Assembly (NCBI GenBank): GCA_903813345.2
Contig: CAIIXF020000010.1
Location: 36,011,425-36,075,424 of the forward strand
DNA from: Owenia fusiformis
Taxonomy: Eukaryota > Annelida > Polychaeta > Sabellida > Oweniidae
Reading direction: 5' to 3'
DNA length: 64,000 nucleotides
Position 1 is the stretch's first letter; every line of letters starts with the position of its first letter. The position numbers and the translations under genes are program-made. Below are positions 11,176 to 21,717 of the stretch, one piece after another. The notes beneath the pieces are model-generated. The model did not search any database, was not told the DNA's origin, and saw only the letters and a list, made by a program, of their open reading frames with translations.

Positions 11176-11378
11176 AACTCATTTGTGTCTTCCTTTGTGG
11201 AATGCAAGCTTAATTAAAAAAAAAATAAAGCTTTAATAAAATAAAAAGACCAATAAAAATAGATTTCTGTTTATAACAATTTTTGTTATTATTAAATAAA
11301 TATTACAATGAAAATGTGCAAGTTAGGAATTTAATCTAACTTTCAAAATAGGCCGGGGCTCAGAATGACATATTATCG

Positions 11379-12011
11379 GGTGTCCCAAGAAAAGTGAATC
11401 ACTTTTTGACAAGTATTTTCTCGGCAATTGATACTAAAATCAAAATTTTTCATTACGTAGCCTAAGGGTATCATTAGCAAGTTGTACAAATATGAAAAGA
11501 TCGGTTAGGTATTTTATGATGATCTTAAAAAATCATGTCCGAAAAAATACAATATCGGAGATGCACAATGAGTAGCTAACAATGAGACCTTCATTGAGTT
11601 TGTGCCTGCTATCAAGTGTTAACATTCATGAGGCTACAATTGAACCACTTCCAACATTCATAAGGATGGGACAATCATGTCATGGCAGGCGATATCAATG
11701 GCAAAACACACAAAAGCATTCTGCTCAGAAAAACAGCTCATTTCAGACTGAAATAAGTGACTTTCCATGATATTAGAAGTATTGGCTCATTTCAGACTGA
11801 AATAAGTGACTTTTCCATGATATTGGAAGTATTGGCATGATATTTTTGATTTGAGAATACAGTACTCGCATAATATGCAAACCAATCTCTTTCATATTTA
11901 AAGCATTTGCTAATAATACCCTATAGTTCATTTATACATATTTTTAAATAATTTGGCTTATCTCTAGCTTAGAAAATACTTGTTGAAAAGCGGTTCACTT
12001 TTTTGGACACC
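11379..12011. mobile_element. Non-autonomous element with ~45-bp inverted repeats
   Basis: Left arm GGGTGTCCCAAGAAAAGTGA and onward to AAGTATTTTCT; right arm ends in TTCACTTTTTTGGACACC with the inverse AGAAAATACTTG inside. The GGTGTCC-type terminus resembles mariner-like elements, but no transposase was seen and no clear target duplication could be fixed. An internal ~55-bp segment (11737-11850) is directly duplicated. Confidence 0.65.
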
Positions 12012-12196
12012 AAATAGGTCTCTTTATATTCTGTTCACAAATCCATACATTTACAATTTTCTTCCAAAGAGTTTAAAAGTAACTCAAAAAAGTAAGAATC
12101 TATCATACTTCATCTCTGTAACATGTTTAAATGTTTGAATACTCTGCCAAAATGTCAATAATATGATTTTTAAAAAATATCTGTAGAATGAGAATT

Positions 12197-12322
12197 TTAA
12201 AATGTCCCATCACCGAAGATTAACTCCAGAGCAGCTTGAACATTTCCCCCAGTGGCTTGGAGCGCCCGTAATGCAGTAGCTTCATCACTTATTCCCATAT
12301 CATGTAGCTGTTGCAACTGTGA
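12197..12322 (-). CDS. UBL7: UBL7 exon 7, UBA domain and stop
   Basis: Acceptor GGTTTCAG. 41 codons encode the UBA domain with the MGI loop and ALQATGGNV helix, then stop TAA at 12199-12197. Confidence 0.95.
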   Translation of the reverse strand, partial: SQLQQLHDMGISDEATALRALQATGGNVQAALELIFGDGTF

Positions 12323-15300
12323 CTGAAACCAAAAAGCAGAATTAGATACGGAATACGATATTGAATCTACAGTGGAAGACGGCTACTAGATCTGAGATTA
12401 TGCTTCACCTGTCAGTAATAACTGGAATTTTTTTCCCATAATGCAACATTCTCAGCAGAGGTTATACAATCATGAAAACTTTTAAGAAGTAATGTATTAT
12501 TCTCATACATGTAATGCCATATTCAAAGCAGATGTTATACTGCTATGGGTTCTGTAATAATGTGACTCCCATAATGCAATATAGCAGACGTTTACTCAAT
12601 AATTCTAGATTGCAACATATAAATCCCATAATGCAATATTTAAAGCAGACGTTTACTCCATAATTCTAGATTGCAACATATAAATCCCATAATGCAATAT
12701 TTGCAGCAGACGTACACTCAATAATTCTAGATAAACATATAAATCCCATAATGCACTAATTGAAGCAGATGTAATCCAAACCTGTAAATTTTCTCTCGTC
12801 ATGGCAGAAGCTTCAGTACTGCCCCCTGGTGGAGCTCCACTTGCAGCCTGAAGAGCATAGCGGATGAAATCGTTTGTGATCTGATTGGCTGACGCTGATG
12901 AATTGTCAGGCCGTGAGGTTGAGTTAGAGGAAGATGATTGGTCCTGGAAAAATAAAAATGCAATAATCATTGTTGCTATCAAGTCAGTTGGATGGGATTT
13001 TAGAAATTGTTATCGAACTTATGCATGTTTCTTTTCTATAGCTGTTTTGTGGAAGAATCATTAACGCATAAAGTATATATCTAAATGGTTGTCCTCGAAA
13101 TAAACTCATAAAAATGTGGCAAAAATCATGTTTTTATTTCGTCTACTTTTTAATGAAAATAGTAATAGGCCTTCTACTACTTCCTGTGACTCCAAGTCAT
13201 CAAATTCATTGAGAAATCAAGAGATGAACAGCCAAGAACACAATAATTGCGGGTAAGTAGAAATATTTACTTTTCATGCACAGTTAAAGTGAATTCTGAA
13301 GAATTCTGGTACATGTACAGAATCACATAAAATTGAGATGAGTGTTTCTATGTGCTAGGTGTCTGAAAAAGCCTTTTCAAAATCAATTGACAAAAATACC
13401 ATTTCAAAAGGCTTTTCTCTTGAATTTTCTTCCCCTAGGCAACAAAAAATAAGTAATACCATTTAGAGTTTTGACTTTGAGACTGGCTCATTACCTACCA
13501 TACTTTCAGTAGGCCTGCTACTGCTGCTACTATTGGCCATTGCAAGGGCTGCAGCAAGTTGATTTGTCGTGATGGCTTGTTGGGGTCCTCTTGAGCGGGA
13601 AGACCCCATAAAATCTTCCTCATCCATCTGATCCATGGAATATGTACCTAATAATACATATTAACGATGTAATTATTCAATTTTTTTTTAAAGATATATT
13701 TAATTCATTACAAGATATTACAATACATATCCCTTCAATCGCTCATAATTCTTTGAATTAAAAGTGATTTCACTTGGTTTTAATTAAATCAGACATTTGT
13801 GCATCCTTTGGCAGTAATTGTGTTAAATAAAGCATATGTAAATCAAATTTTGCACATTTTTCATTTTTGAACATCATCTTGTAAAACAACCTCATTTTCT
13901 GTAAATAGCTAAACCATTGCAAACCATTATTTACCCAGTCTAAAACAACATAACAAGCACAAATTACATCTTCATACTGTAAGATGTACAATGCATTCTG
14001 GGGACCAACATGGCTTCAATAAAGTTATCTCAAGTTTGTTATATTGTGTTTGCTGAAATATAACCATAGTTACGCAACAACATGGCTCACCTCTAGATGA
14101 ACTTGTGGTTCCCTTGGCAACTTCTTTCTTCACTGCCGCGGCAACCATTTGTGCAGCATGTCCCATACATGGATGACTTTCTATAGCTCTATAATGAAAC
14201 ACACCATTGAAATATATTAAGAACAAAGCAAATATATTATTTTAGTTTCTTTAAATATTTCCTTTTGAATAAACTTTGAATGAGGCAGTTTTTCAAACTA
14301 TATAAAAATATAGAATTATGATAATTTCCCTCTTTTTTTCTCTTTGTAAGGATTTCGCAGCAGTTTAATACATAACATCTGCTAAGAATGTTGCATTATG
14401 GGTCTCTCATGTAAACTTACTTTAACATGACATCCTTGTCAGCAAGAATGCTGAGCGTATCCGGGTCTTGCAACATCGCCAAGGCAACTGGATCTTTATC
14501 AACCCCAGGAGTTGCAGCAACTATGTTCTCTAAAGTTTTCGGATCAGAGAGCATCCGTTCGACTATGTGTCTATATGCTGGGTTTTCTAGTGTATTCTGA
14601 AGAGCAGTTACGCATTGTTGCACAGCTGTATTGTCCAAAGCCTCTATAATTAAATATGCTTATGCGTTAGAAGGATGTAGGATTTCATTGATACCTGTGT
14701 TACACACAGGTTTAATTGTTTCGTTATCACGGGGTGCCAACGTTAATTTGAATTTTAGACCTACCCACCATGTGTTTGAAAAACAAGGATTGTGAGTCTC
14801 ATACTGCACTGTTTTTCTTCATACTCATTCCATTTAAAGGAAAACAAAAATGTCTTTCTGTCGGTGCATCGTTTTATTGAACAGAGTTCCTCATTTTAGC
14901 GGCATTTGGGTTTCCAGCTGTGAGAAGTGATTCACGCAGCTGAGGACCCAAATGCCGCTAAAACGAGGGCTTTGTATAACAGTATAATGTACCAACAGAT
15001 AGGCATTTTTGTTTTTCTTTAATGGAACAACTTTGAAGAAAATCGATTCAGTATGAGATTCACATTCCTTGATTTTCAATCACCTGGTTGGTCCAAAATT
15101 CAAATTAACATCATAGTTGGAACTTCGTCAGGGTTCGTACACCTTTTTCAAAATGAATTTCCCTGACATTTCCCTGACATTTCCAGGCATAAGATGAAAT
15201 TTCCAGATCAAGTTTTCCTTGCACGGCCTCTAAAGAGTCTCTAACAACTGTATTATTTAAAAGACAAGACTTTATGAAATATTTTGGGTTTGTCATTTAG

Positions 15301-17473
15301 TACCATTTCTCATGTCTTATTCACCAATTTATTCCTGATACATTATATTCTTAACTTTACATATTTACGAAGGTAATCATACATGTATAAGGACATAGTC
15401 AGCAAGTGTCAAGGGGGTGCATTTTGGGGGGTTTGCATCACTGCGAGTGAAGCAAACCCAGGGGGGTACGGGGGTTCACCCCCGGAAATTTTTCAAAATT
15501 GACAATTGTATAGGGTGCATTCTAACCAAGTCTGTCAACTGATATTTGAATAAGATAAATAGACTGAATACGACCGGACTGTCGAACAGACAGCTCCTTA
15601 ATATAAATACAATTTTAAACTGTAAAGAGTTCCCTGATTTTTTTGTTTTTCACCTTCCGCCCTCCTCATATTAACCCCTCAACAAACCATGAAACATATA
15701 CCAGTAATTAACTTTGAATGGCCTTAGACAGACTTACTACATGTACTTGGGAAAGCATAATTGTATTGAACCATCTATACATATTCTTTATTGTTCGGTT
15801 TCAGTATAATGTTCACACTGTTCTTACAAATAGACAAAAGCAGATTTAATGTCATTCAATCAACCCTAATCAAAATTTGCAATTTGTGGAAACAACTAAA
15901 ATGCTCGATTTTGGACTTCATTGATATCCTATCATAGCCTTAAAATGTATTTTGCTGGAACATTATTTTTTCAACAATGATACAAAATTCCCTGACATTT
16001 CCCTGACACATCTACTGTTTCAAAATTCCCTGAAATTTTTGGCCCTTTCTGACCCAATTTTGAAATTCCCTGACATTTCCAGCACCTGGAAAAATAAATC
16101 AATTTCCCTGACATTTCCAGGTGTGTACGAACCCTGTTCGTGGTGCTAAATATAACAAAGTATTTTGAGTCTTCATTAAACCTCAAGAATCCTTCAGTAA
16201 GTATTAGACCTGTTGCTGATGCTCTAATATTAAGACCATTATATCGAAGAAATCACCCTACTCTAAAATGTAGCAAACCGCCATATTGGAAATGGGTCGA
16301 AAAAACATTCACTCGATGAACAATTTACAAGTCTTGATGGAAAAAGAAGTATTTCAGCACTCCAATACTTGCAAGGATTGATGATACTGATGTAACACAC
16401 AGAGACCAAAAGTAAGCTGCTGATTTCATTGTTCATGTTTTAAAGGTCACTATTATTCAGCTGTCCAAGTGCGCTGTGGGAAAGCTATTATATCAAAATC
16501 CACATAGCTTTCGCACGAAGTAACCGAAATAATTAGTTTTTACACTTAATTTTCTCTTTGATATTGCATTTATGATCCATGGTCAACACATGGAGATAAC
16601 CTTTTACTATGACTATTGTTGAACTGAAAATACTCACGAACTGCAGAAGGTAATTCAGTCTTGTTCGACTTTAGGACATGTACAGTTGCCCCAGGTCTAA
16701 CACCATATGACGTAACCGTATCTTCATCTTTGAGACAACGTCCACAATACACCAGCTCTGAATATAATTTAACCGACGCCAATTAAATATTATCTTACAG
16801 TTGGGGACAAAAATAAATGACAGGTCGATTTTCGATCACCATTTCCTAATTATGGTCGTCTGAAAGTCCATAATTTCCAATATTGTCTAGATACATATCC
16901 CTTAAAATTTGTATATTTCACATTTTGTATAATCTCATCCACTGATGTATGGCCTCTTGAAAATTCTCTTATTTTTAACATGGGAAATTCTCACTTCAGC
17001 AAATCCACCTGTCATTTATCTATGTCCCGAACTGTATATTATCTTATCTTTGTCACAGGAAGTTGTATCAAGACCTTTTTCGGCCTTTATGGGCTTTTGC
17101 CCCCCCCCCCCACCTCTCATAAGATCTCATAAGGGAATTCATCTGTTCCCAGATTGGGGAAGGGCAAAAGGCTCCGTAGAGGCCGAAAAAGGTCTTGATA
17201 CAACTTCCTGTGATCTTTGTCTTATAAAAATTATTTTTTTCTACTTAGCTTAGAGTGGGCGATAATAGGATCTTAAAGAATAAAATCATATATTCTAAAA
17301 CGATTTTCAGCAATTTTCCTTAACTTACCGATTTCTTCAGCATTTATATCAAGTCTTTGCGAGATATTCTTTCTAAAAATTGAGACATTTCCGCTAAAAT
17401 CAACTCCTTCAAGCCTCAAACGAGAGGTTTTTGAGGACATACGATTACACAGCACAACAGAGTTAGTAGCCAT
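12197..17473 (-). CDS. UBL7: UBL7, ubiquitin-like protein 7 (UBL and UBA domains), complete coding sequence in seven exons
   Basis: Seven exons (17473-17329, 16757-16638, 14643-14421, 14188-14091, 13647-13499, 12943-12782, 12322-12197) join in frame to 1,023 nt: 340 residues plus TAA (human is 380). Residues ~1-90 form a ubiquitin-like domain, with LVYCGRCLKD and YGVRPGATVHVLK typical of UBL7. The middle has the conserved ENIVAATPGVDKDPVALAML segment, then low-complexity serine-rich linkers. Residues ~300-340 are a UBA domain (LHDMGISDEATALRALQATG, NVQAALELIFG). UBL-UBA proteins link ubiquitinated cargo to proteasome or other receptors. Start: the ATG at 17473 has A at -3 and G at +4; an in-frame ATG at 17500 is possible. 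All introns have GT-AG ends. It lies 4.2 kb downstream of DAPK1 on the same strand, too far to imply co-transcription. Confidence 0.95.
12586..12775 (-). repeat. ~60-bp direct repeat in UBL7 intron 6
   Basis: Three successive units contain AATTCTAGATTGCAACATAT (AATTCTAGATAAACATAT in the last), AAATCCCATAATGCAATAT and GCAGACGTTTACTC. One unit lies close to the exon 6 donor. Confidence 0.8.
12782..12943 (-). CDS. UBL7: UBL7 exon 6
   Basis: 54 codons, phase 0 to 0, acceptor TTTTTCCAG, donor CAG|GTTTGG. Encodes NQITNDFIRYALQAASG, equivalent to human ITNDLFSQALQHALQASG. Confidence 0.9.
13499..13647 (-). CDS. UBL7: UBL7 exon 5
   Basis: Encodes MDQMDEEDFMGSSRSRGPQQ and ITTNQLAAALAMANSSSS, the latter matching human ITQSELATALALASTPESS. 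The donor ATG|GTAGGT gives phase 0; a second GT four bases further on would break the frame. Confidence 0.9.
14091..14188 (-). CDS. UBL7: UBL7 exon 4
   Basis: Starts after CATTATAG and ends before GTGAGC. Encodes AIESHPCMGHAAQMVAAAVK, corresponding to human HPALVNAIVLVLHSVAG, and enters the serine-rich linker. Confidence 0.9.
14421..14643 (-). CDS. UBL7: UBL7 exon 3
   Basis: Acceptor AATTATAG, donor TTAAA|GTAAGT. Encodes the conserved helical segment with RMLSDPKTLENIVAATPG and DPDTLSILADKDV. Confidence 0.93.
14742..15109. mobile_element. Fold-back (long inverted repeat) element in UBL7 intron 2
   Basis: Left end GTTAATTTGAATTTTAGACC is mirrored by GGTCCAAAATTCAAATTAAC at the right. The arms stay complementary over much of the element (GTGAGTCTCATAC against GTATGAGATTCAC). 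A second strong hairpin sits at the centre, with AGCGGCATTTGGGT paired to ACCCAAATGCCGCT. No protein is encoded. A class II MITE or fold-back element is the likely origin. Confidence 0.8.
15129..16136. mobile_element. 1,008-bp non-autonomous DNA transposon with 5-bp target duplication
   Basis: Termini CAGGGTTCGTACACC and GGTGTGTACGAACCCTG are inverted repeats. They are flanked by a perfect TTCGT direct repeat (15124-15128 and 16137-16141). Subterminal TTTCCCTGACATTTCC motifs occur several times near both ends, in opposite orientation. There is no intact transposase. The superfamily is uncertain; some hAT lineages give 5-bp duplications. Confidence 0.85.
15398..15500 (+). repeat. Nested G-rich repeat fragment
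   Basis: AGTCAGCAAGTGTCAAGGGG, GGTTTGCATCACTGCGAGTG and AAGCAAACCC also occur, inverted, at 52257-52372. It lies inside the 1-kb transposon, so it was either carried by it or inserted later. Confidence 0.65.
16638..16757 (-). CDS. UBL7: UBL7 exon 2
   Basis: Acceptor ATATTCAG precedes AGCTGGTGTATTG, and donor GTGAGT follows 16638. Encodes ELVYCGRCLKDEDTV and the rest of the UBL domain, matching human LIYCGRKLKDDQT. Confidence 0.93.
17054..17212. mobile_element. 159-bp hAT-type MITE in UBL7 intron 1, perfect 8-bp duplication
   Basis: Inverted repeats of ~48 bp start CACAGGAAGTTGTATCAAGA and end TCTTGATACAACTTCCTGTG. They are flanked by identical ATCTTTGT octamers (17046-17053 and 17213-17220). 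Eight-base duplications are typical of hAT elements. The short loop contains a C run. The perfect duplication suggests recent insertion. Confidence 0.88.
17329..17473 (-). CDS. UBL7: UBL7 exon 1
   Basis: Encodes the first 48 residues, the beta-hairpin and helix start of the UBL fold (LRLEGVDFSGNVSIFRKNIS). The donor ATCG|GTAAGT leaves one base for the next codon. Confidence 0.88.
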
Positions 17474-18221
17474 TTTGAAGTATAGGTGGCAGTAATACAT
17501 GTTTCGTCCAGTACAGTTTTAACTATATATCCCCGGGATTTACTCTGCTCCAATAATGTTCATTTTTTATTTTTATTTGCATTAATCCATCATAAAACCA
17601 GCATTTATTATTTAGCTGATTGCATTTTAAACACCAATTGATTTTTGAAAATGATTTTGTATTGTACTCACACTCACTGTGATATGTTGTATATATTTTG
17701 CAGTTTATTTCAAATAAAAAAAAGAAAAAAAGTTGCATCACGTGAGTGCAGAAGTGATGCCATCAAGTGATAAACTGCATTAAGTGTTGAAATGACAATG
17801 GCAGTTTTTTAAAATTTTGCTGTTGTTAAAATTTTTCAAATTGAGTCATGTTCACCTCTCGAGATTCAATGGGTGCACTGTCCATGCAAAAGTTGGACGA
17901 GTTCAGATTAGAAGCAATCGTCTATAGCATTCGATCAGTGCAATCGTGCATTATACAGGTTACACTGCATGTTATACAAATAGTGTCATTCACTTCAAAA
18001 CTGCACGCCCAAAACTTTAAAATATCAAAAAGAAAACAAAAACAGATTTTTTTATAAAAAGTTTATTCCTACTAAATGTACAAATGTTTTCAGTAATACA
18101 GACTACATCCATACAGTCATGGTTATTCCATTCTTTTACTCTTTTTTGAATTAAGTGCAACATGTTTCTTGCATCCCAAATCAATTGTGAGTATTGATAT
18201 CTATCCAAAAAGTCCCAAATT
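17474..18221. other. UBL7 upstream region
   Basis: Includes the UBL7 5' UTR and promoter, but no TATA box or other element could be assigned with confidence. No repeat recognised. Confidence 0.4.
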
Positions 18222-18430
18222 AACGCATAATCCCTTTTCAAAAAGTTTGTCTGCTCATCATTATCCATTCAATTCCTCTATAAAATTTGAATAAAGTGTC
18301 CGATCTTTCTGCACTTTTACACAATTTAGAGTGTTGACAACATGCCTGCTTCTTTATTCCTTGCTAATTCCACCCAGTTTTATTCTAATTTGCACCAAAT
18401 TTTTAGCACAAAACATGACCTGATGACTGT
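18222..18430 (+). repeat. Dispersed ~180-bp MITE-like repeat with 5' extension
   Basis: Plus-orientation copy: GTCTGCTCATCATTATCC, TTGAATAAAGTGTCCGAT, ACAATTTAGAGTGTTGAC, TTTATTCCTTGCTAATTCCA. The preceding CGCATAATCCCTTTTCAAAAAG is shared only with the copy at the right edge of the window (63905-64000), which defines a subfamily. Confidence 0.8.
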
Positions 18431-20428
18431 CAATGCATTTTACTCCTCAATCATATGTCTTACTATTAAACATAATAGTAATATACTGTACATGAATATA
18501 CACCTGTAGTATATTAAAATTATAAATTAGTACCAGAATATCCTGTCTTATCATCCATGGGCTTGTAACGGAGTGCTAAGAGGAGATATAGAAAATTTGT
18601 CTAGCATATAGGCACAATATTAAACCTACCGTATACTGAATCTATTCAATAAACTCCATGGCCTTATGATGGAAACTTGGCGCTAGTACATGTAGTATGC
18701 TAAATCTGATTTTACATTACATAGATGTAAAAGTACAAAACACTTACAAATTTTATAAATAAATCATTTAAAACAACCACATGTCCCTCCTCATTTCTAT
18801 TTGGTGTGCACATTTTGTAACATACATTGTAATACCAGTAGATGTAAATACCAATAGATAACATACAATACTACACTACACATGAAACATCATTCAATGT
18901 ATCCTATGACCCTAGACTGTAGGAAAATCAATACCAGCCTTAGGTATACATTAAGTGCACAATAGGTGTGCATTAGGTGCACATTAGGTGTACATTATCA
19001 TTGCCATACATTAGCACTCTGTGTTAAATATCACAAGATATGCAATACCACTAGATGTGGAATAAAGCTAAGATTAGGAATAAAATACTATTCTAGTACA
19101 CAAGTGTACAATACTATTTCATATAGAATTCCACTTGATAAAACTACTGCAGGGGTACTATCATATATTTTAAGTAGAATAGGAACATAAATCATAAGAT
19201 GTAGAATACCACATGATCCGTAATACCATAAGATGTACAATACCACAAAATGTGCTAAACCACTATATGCAGAATACCACTAGGTATAAAATACACTGGG
19301 TGTACAATATCACACATTCTACCATTTCCTGACCATTGAATGTCAAGTATTGTCATTGTAGAAAGACATTAAAACCTGTGTACAATGTCAGCGAATGAAT
19401 GAAACTACTGGCTTAAAAATATCATTAGATGCAAATCATATGTAGGTCAGGGGAAAAGGGGAAGTGAGGAAGGAAAAATAAACACAATAAATGGAGTGCA
19501 GGCATTCTGGTATGCCAGAGCCCCTCTTATCTGCCGTTCGAGAGTCACTTTAGAGGGGGTGCAGCTATCGCGATGGAGGGCAGGATGTTGTGCAAATAAA
19601 AAGGAGGCTAGTAAGAGGTAGAAACAGATCCAGCTAGAAAATGTTTCATCCGAGTGTTTCAATTTTACAATTTGATTGCCTCATATCATTGTGTAGGTCT
19701 GATCCTGCCTTTAAATCTAGTTGTTTTCTTGTTGTCATAGTAACATTCTCTCTAACATTCTTCTACAAACACTCTCATGGACCACATTTTGTATTCTTAC
19801 TCTCTTAAGCTAATTTAATTTACATGTATCTTATATCAAATACATCATACATTTTCAGTAATAATATATTTTAAAAGGGTTCCATTACTGCACAAAGGAG
19901 GTATACATATACAGTACATACATGAACAATATAAAGTATAAAATGGTATATACAGTCTCTCATATGATAAGATTATGATGATAGATATGCTCGAATTTGA
20001 TTGGTTGATTGTATGCCTTTAACATGAAAGCCAAGTTTAAGAAGCAACTGTTTAAACCAAAACAAAATGGCTGCAAACTGAGATAGTAAAACACCGTCCC
20101 AGTTGCCACTATGGTCAAATAACAGTAATTCATAGTTTACCACATGCATAACTACCACACACCAAAAAATTTCTTTGTGCAAAATATTTTGGTCACATTT
20201 TAATTTTTGTGTACATGTACCTTTGTTTGAGTAAATCAGGGCACCTTTTGATTGAAATGCACACCAAATTGAGTGAATAAGTAAAACTGTGAAAAACGCT
20301 CATTAATTGGGAAAATCACAAAATTTAAATGGCAGTATATTTTCTAGGCTTAAATAGTTGTCTCCTATGTCCAGACTGTTCTTCAACATGTTTCGTATCA
20401 AATAAAACACACAATATCGAATACTCTA
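18431..20428. other. Intergenic DNA between UBL7 and DAPK1
   Basis: From about 18840 to 19310 there is a degenerate short-period repeat built on TACCACTAGATGTACAATAC-like units. A GC-richer patch at 19450-19600 has no supported gene. Otherwise nothing was recognised. Confidence 0.4.
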
Positions 20429-20430
20429 TA

Positions 20431-21490
20431 CAGGGTGTTCCAAAAGTAACAGGACTGGTGCTGGTATTTTGTCAAATTAATGCATCAATCGTCTTGGAAA
20501 TTTTACATAATGTACTTTCATGTATTGTTGCTAAAACTGCAAAGTTTCAAAAAATATTATGCAATTCGGGTAGAGTTATGGTTGCTATGGTAACATGACA
20601 TCACAATACCCGGGGCAACATTCCACGCAGAAAATTACAGACTTAAAACATTTTGAACAACCCATATAAAAGTTGAAATGCAACAATTCAACTGGTGAAA
20701 ATTAGATTTGCTTTACATCATTTGATATTCCTATGTATCCTCACTTTGCAAAGTAGGCTCCTCTTTGATCAGTATAAGAGAAGCACTCTATCCATGATTC
20801 AAACACATGAGTGAACCAATCTGAGGACATGTCACGCAAGGTCGATTGCAAGGACAACTAGGAGCAGGTCATTCTCATCTTTAAAGGTCTTACCGCGCTG
20901 ATTAGGATTCCGTTCTCCATATAAGTTAAAATTAGATATTGCATGATCATAAGAGTATTGTGTATGGTTTTAGACATCAACACCTAGCTCCTCTATAGCG
21001 GCAGTGGTCTTTAATGCTGACTTGTGGGCAGGCGCGTTATCAAGATGGATGACTGGCTTCAAATTGCGTTTTTTTTAAATTCAATAGTTAATTGTGCAAA
21101 CTGTTATACATAGTGATATTCCAGGAAAGTGAATTAGTAAATAAATATTATTATTATGAAATCATACTTGAATCTGAGTTGTATAGCAACACCATTACAC
21201 AAAACAACTAATAGAACAAACAAGAAATGTTGTGTTGTAATAGGTGAATTAGATACTTTCTTCAGTCATACAAAAATGTTGGATATCACATTTTCATGAA
21301 AAAGTTGCCCCGGGTATTGTGATGTCATGTTACTATAGTAACCGTAACTCTACTCTCATTTTATATTTTTTTCTGAAACTTCATAATCTTAGTTGTAATA
21401 CTTCAAAGTACAATTTGTGAAAATTTGAAGACACTCCGTACAGATTTGACAAAATGCCAGCACCAGTCCTGTTACTTTTGGAACACCCTG
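20431..21490 (-). mobile_element. Degenerate mariner-like transposon with ~190-bp inverted repeats
   Basis: Both ends read CAGGGTGTTCCAAAAGTAAC when read inward, and TA dinucleotides flank the element (20429-20430, 21491-21492). The inverted repeats extend to the ACCCGGGGCAAC block. Inside, on the minus strand, a transposase remnant reads KPVIHLDNAPAHKSALK (about 21010-21062), the DNAPAH motif around the second catalytic aspartate of Tc1/mariner enzymes. The frame then meets a stop and is truncated upstream, so the copy is dead. It lies just past the DAPK1 stop and may be part of its 3' UTR. Confidence 0.88.
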
Positions 21491-21717
21491 TACATTCATT
21501 CATACATTAATTATAATTGTATTTACAAAGCATTTTTGTTATAATTGCATTATGTTTTCTTTAGAAGTGACACATTTTCATTTAATTTAAATATTTTATA
21601 AACAATTTTAAAGCACTAGAAGTTTGTGAAAATTGCATTTTGGGGGTTTTCATCTATTTTATGTGCTGACAAAACTCCATTCGGCACCTTTTAAAAACTG
21701 CATTGCATTATGGGGGA

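Larger units (their letters stand above)
9583..11378. other. Intergenic DNA between LRRC58 and UBL7
   Basis: No gene recognised. Two small repeats are listed separately (10054-10135 and 11075-11175). A GC-richer segment at 10630-10810 has no recognisable coding content. Confidence 0.4.

Noticed and set aside
12653-12982. 109-codon minus-strand frame treated as one gene
   Set aside because: Only 12782-12943 is exon (UBL7 exon 6); the rest is intron read-through, including the 60-bp intronic repeat.
17848-18268. Small frames upstream of UBL7 on both strands
   Set aside because: One overlaps the dispersed repeat; neither has similarity or splice signals.
19447-19662. 71-codon minus-strand frame in a GC-richer patch
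   Set aside because: A hydrophobic N-terminal part is present but there is no convincing start, splice context or similarity.
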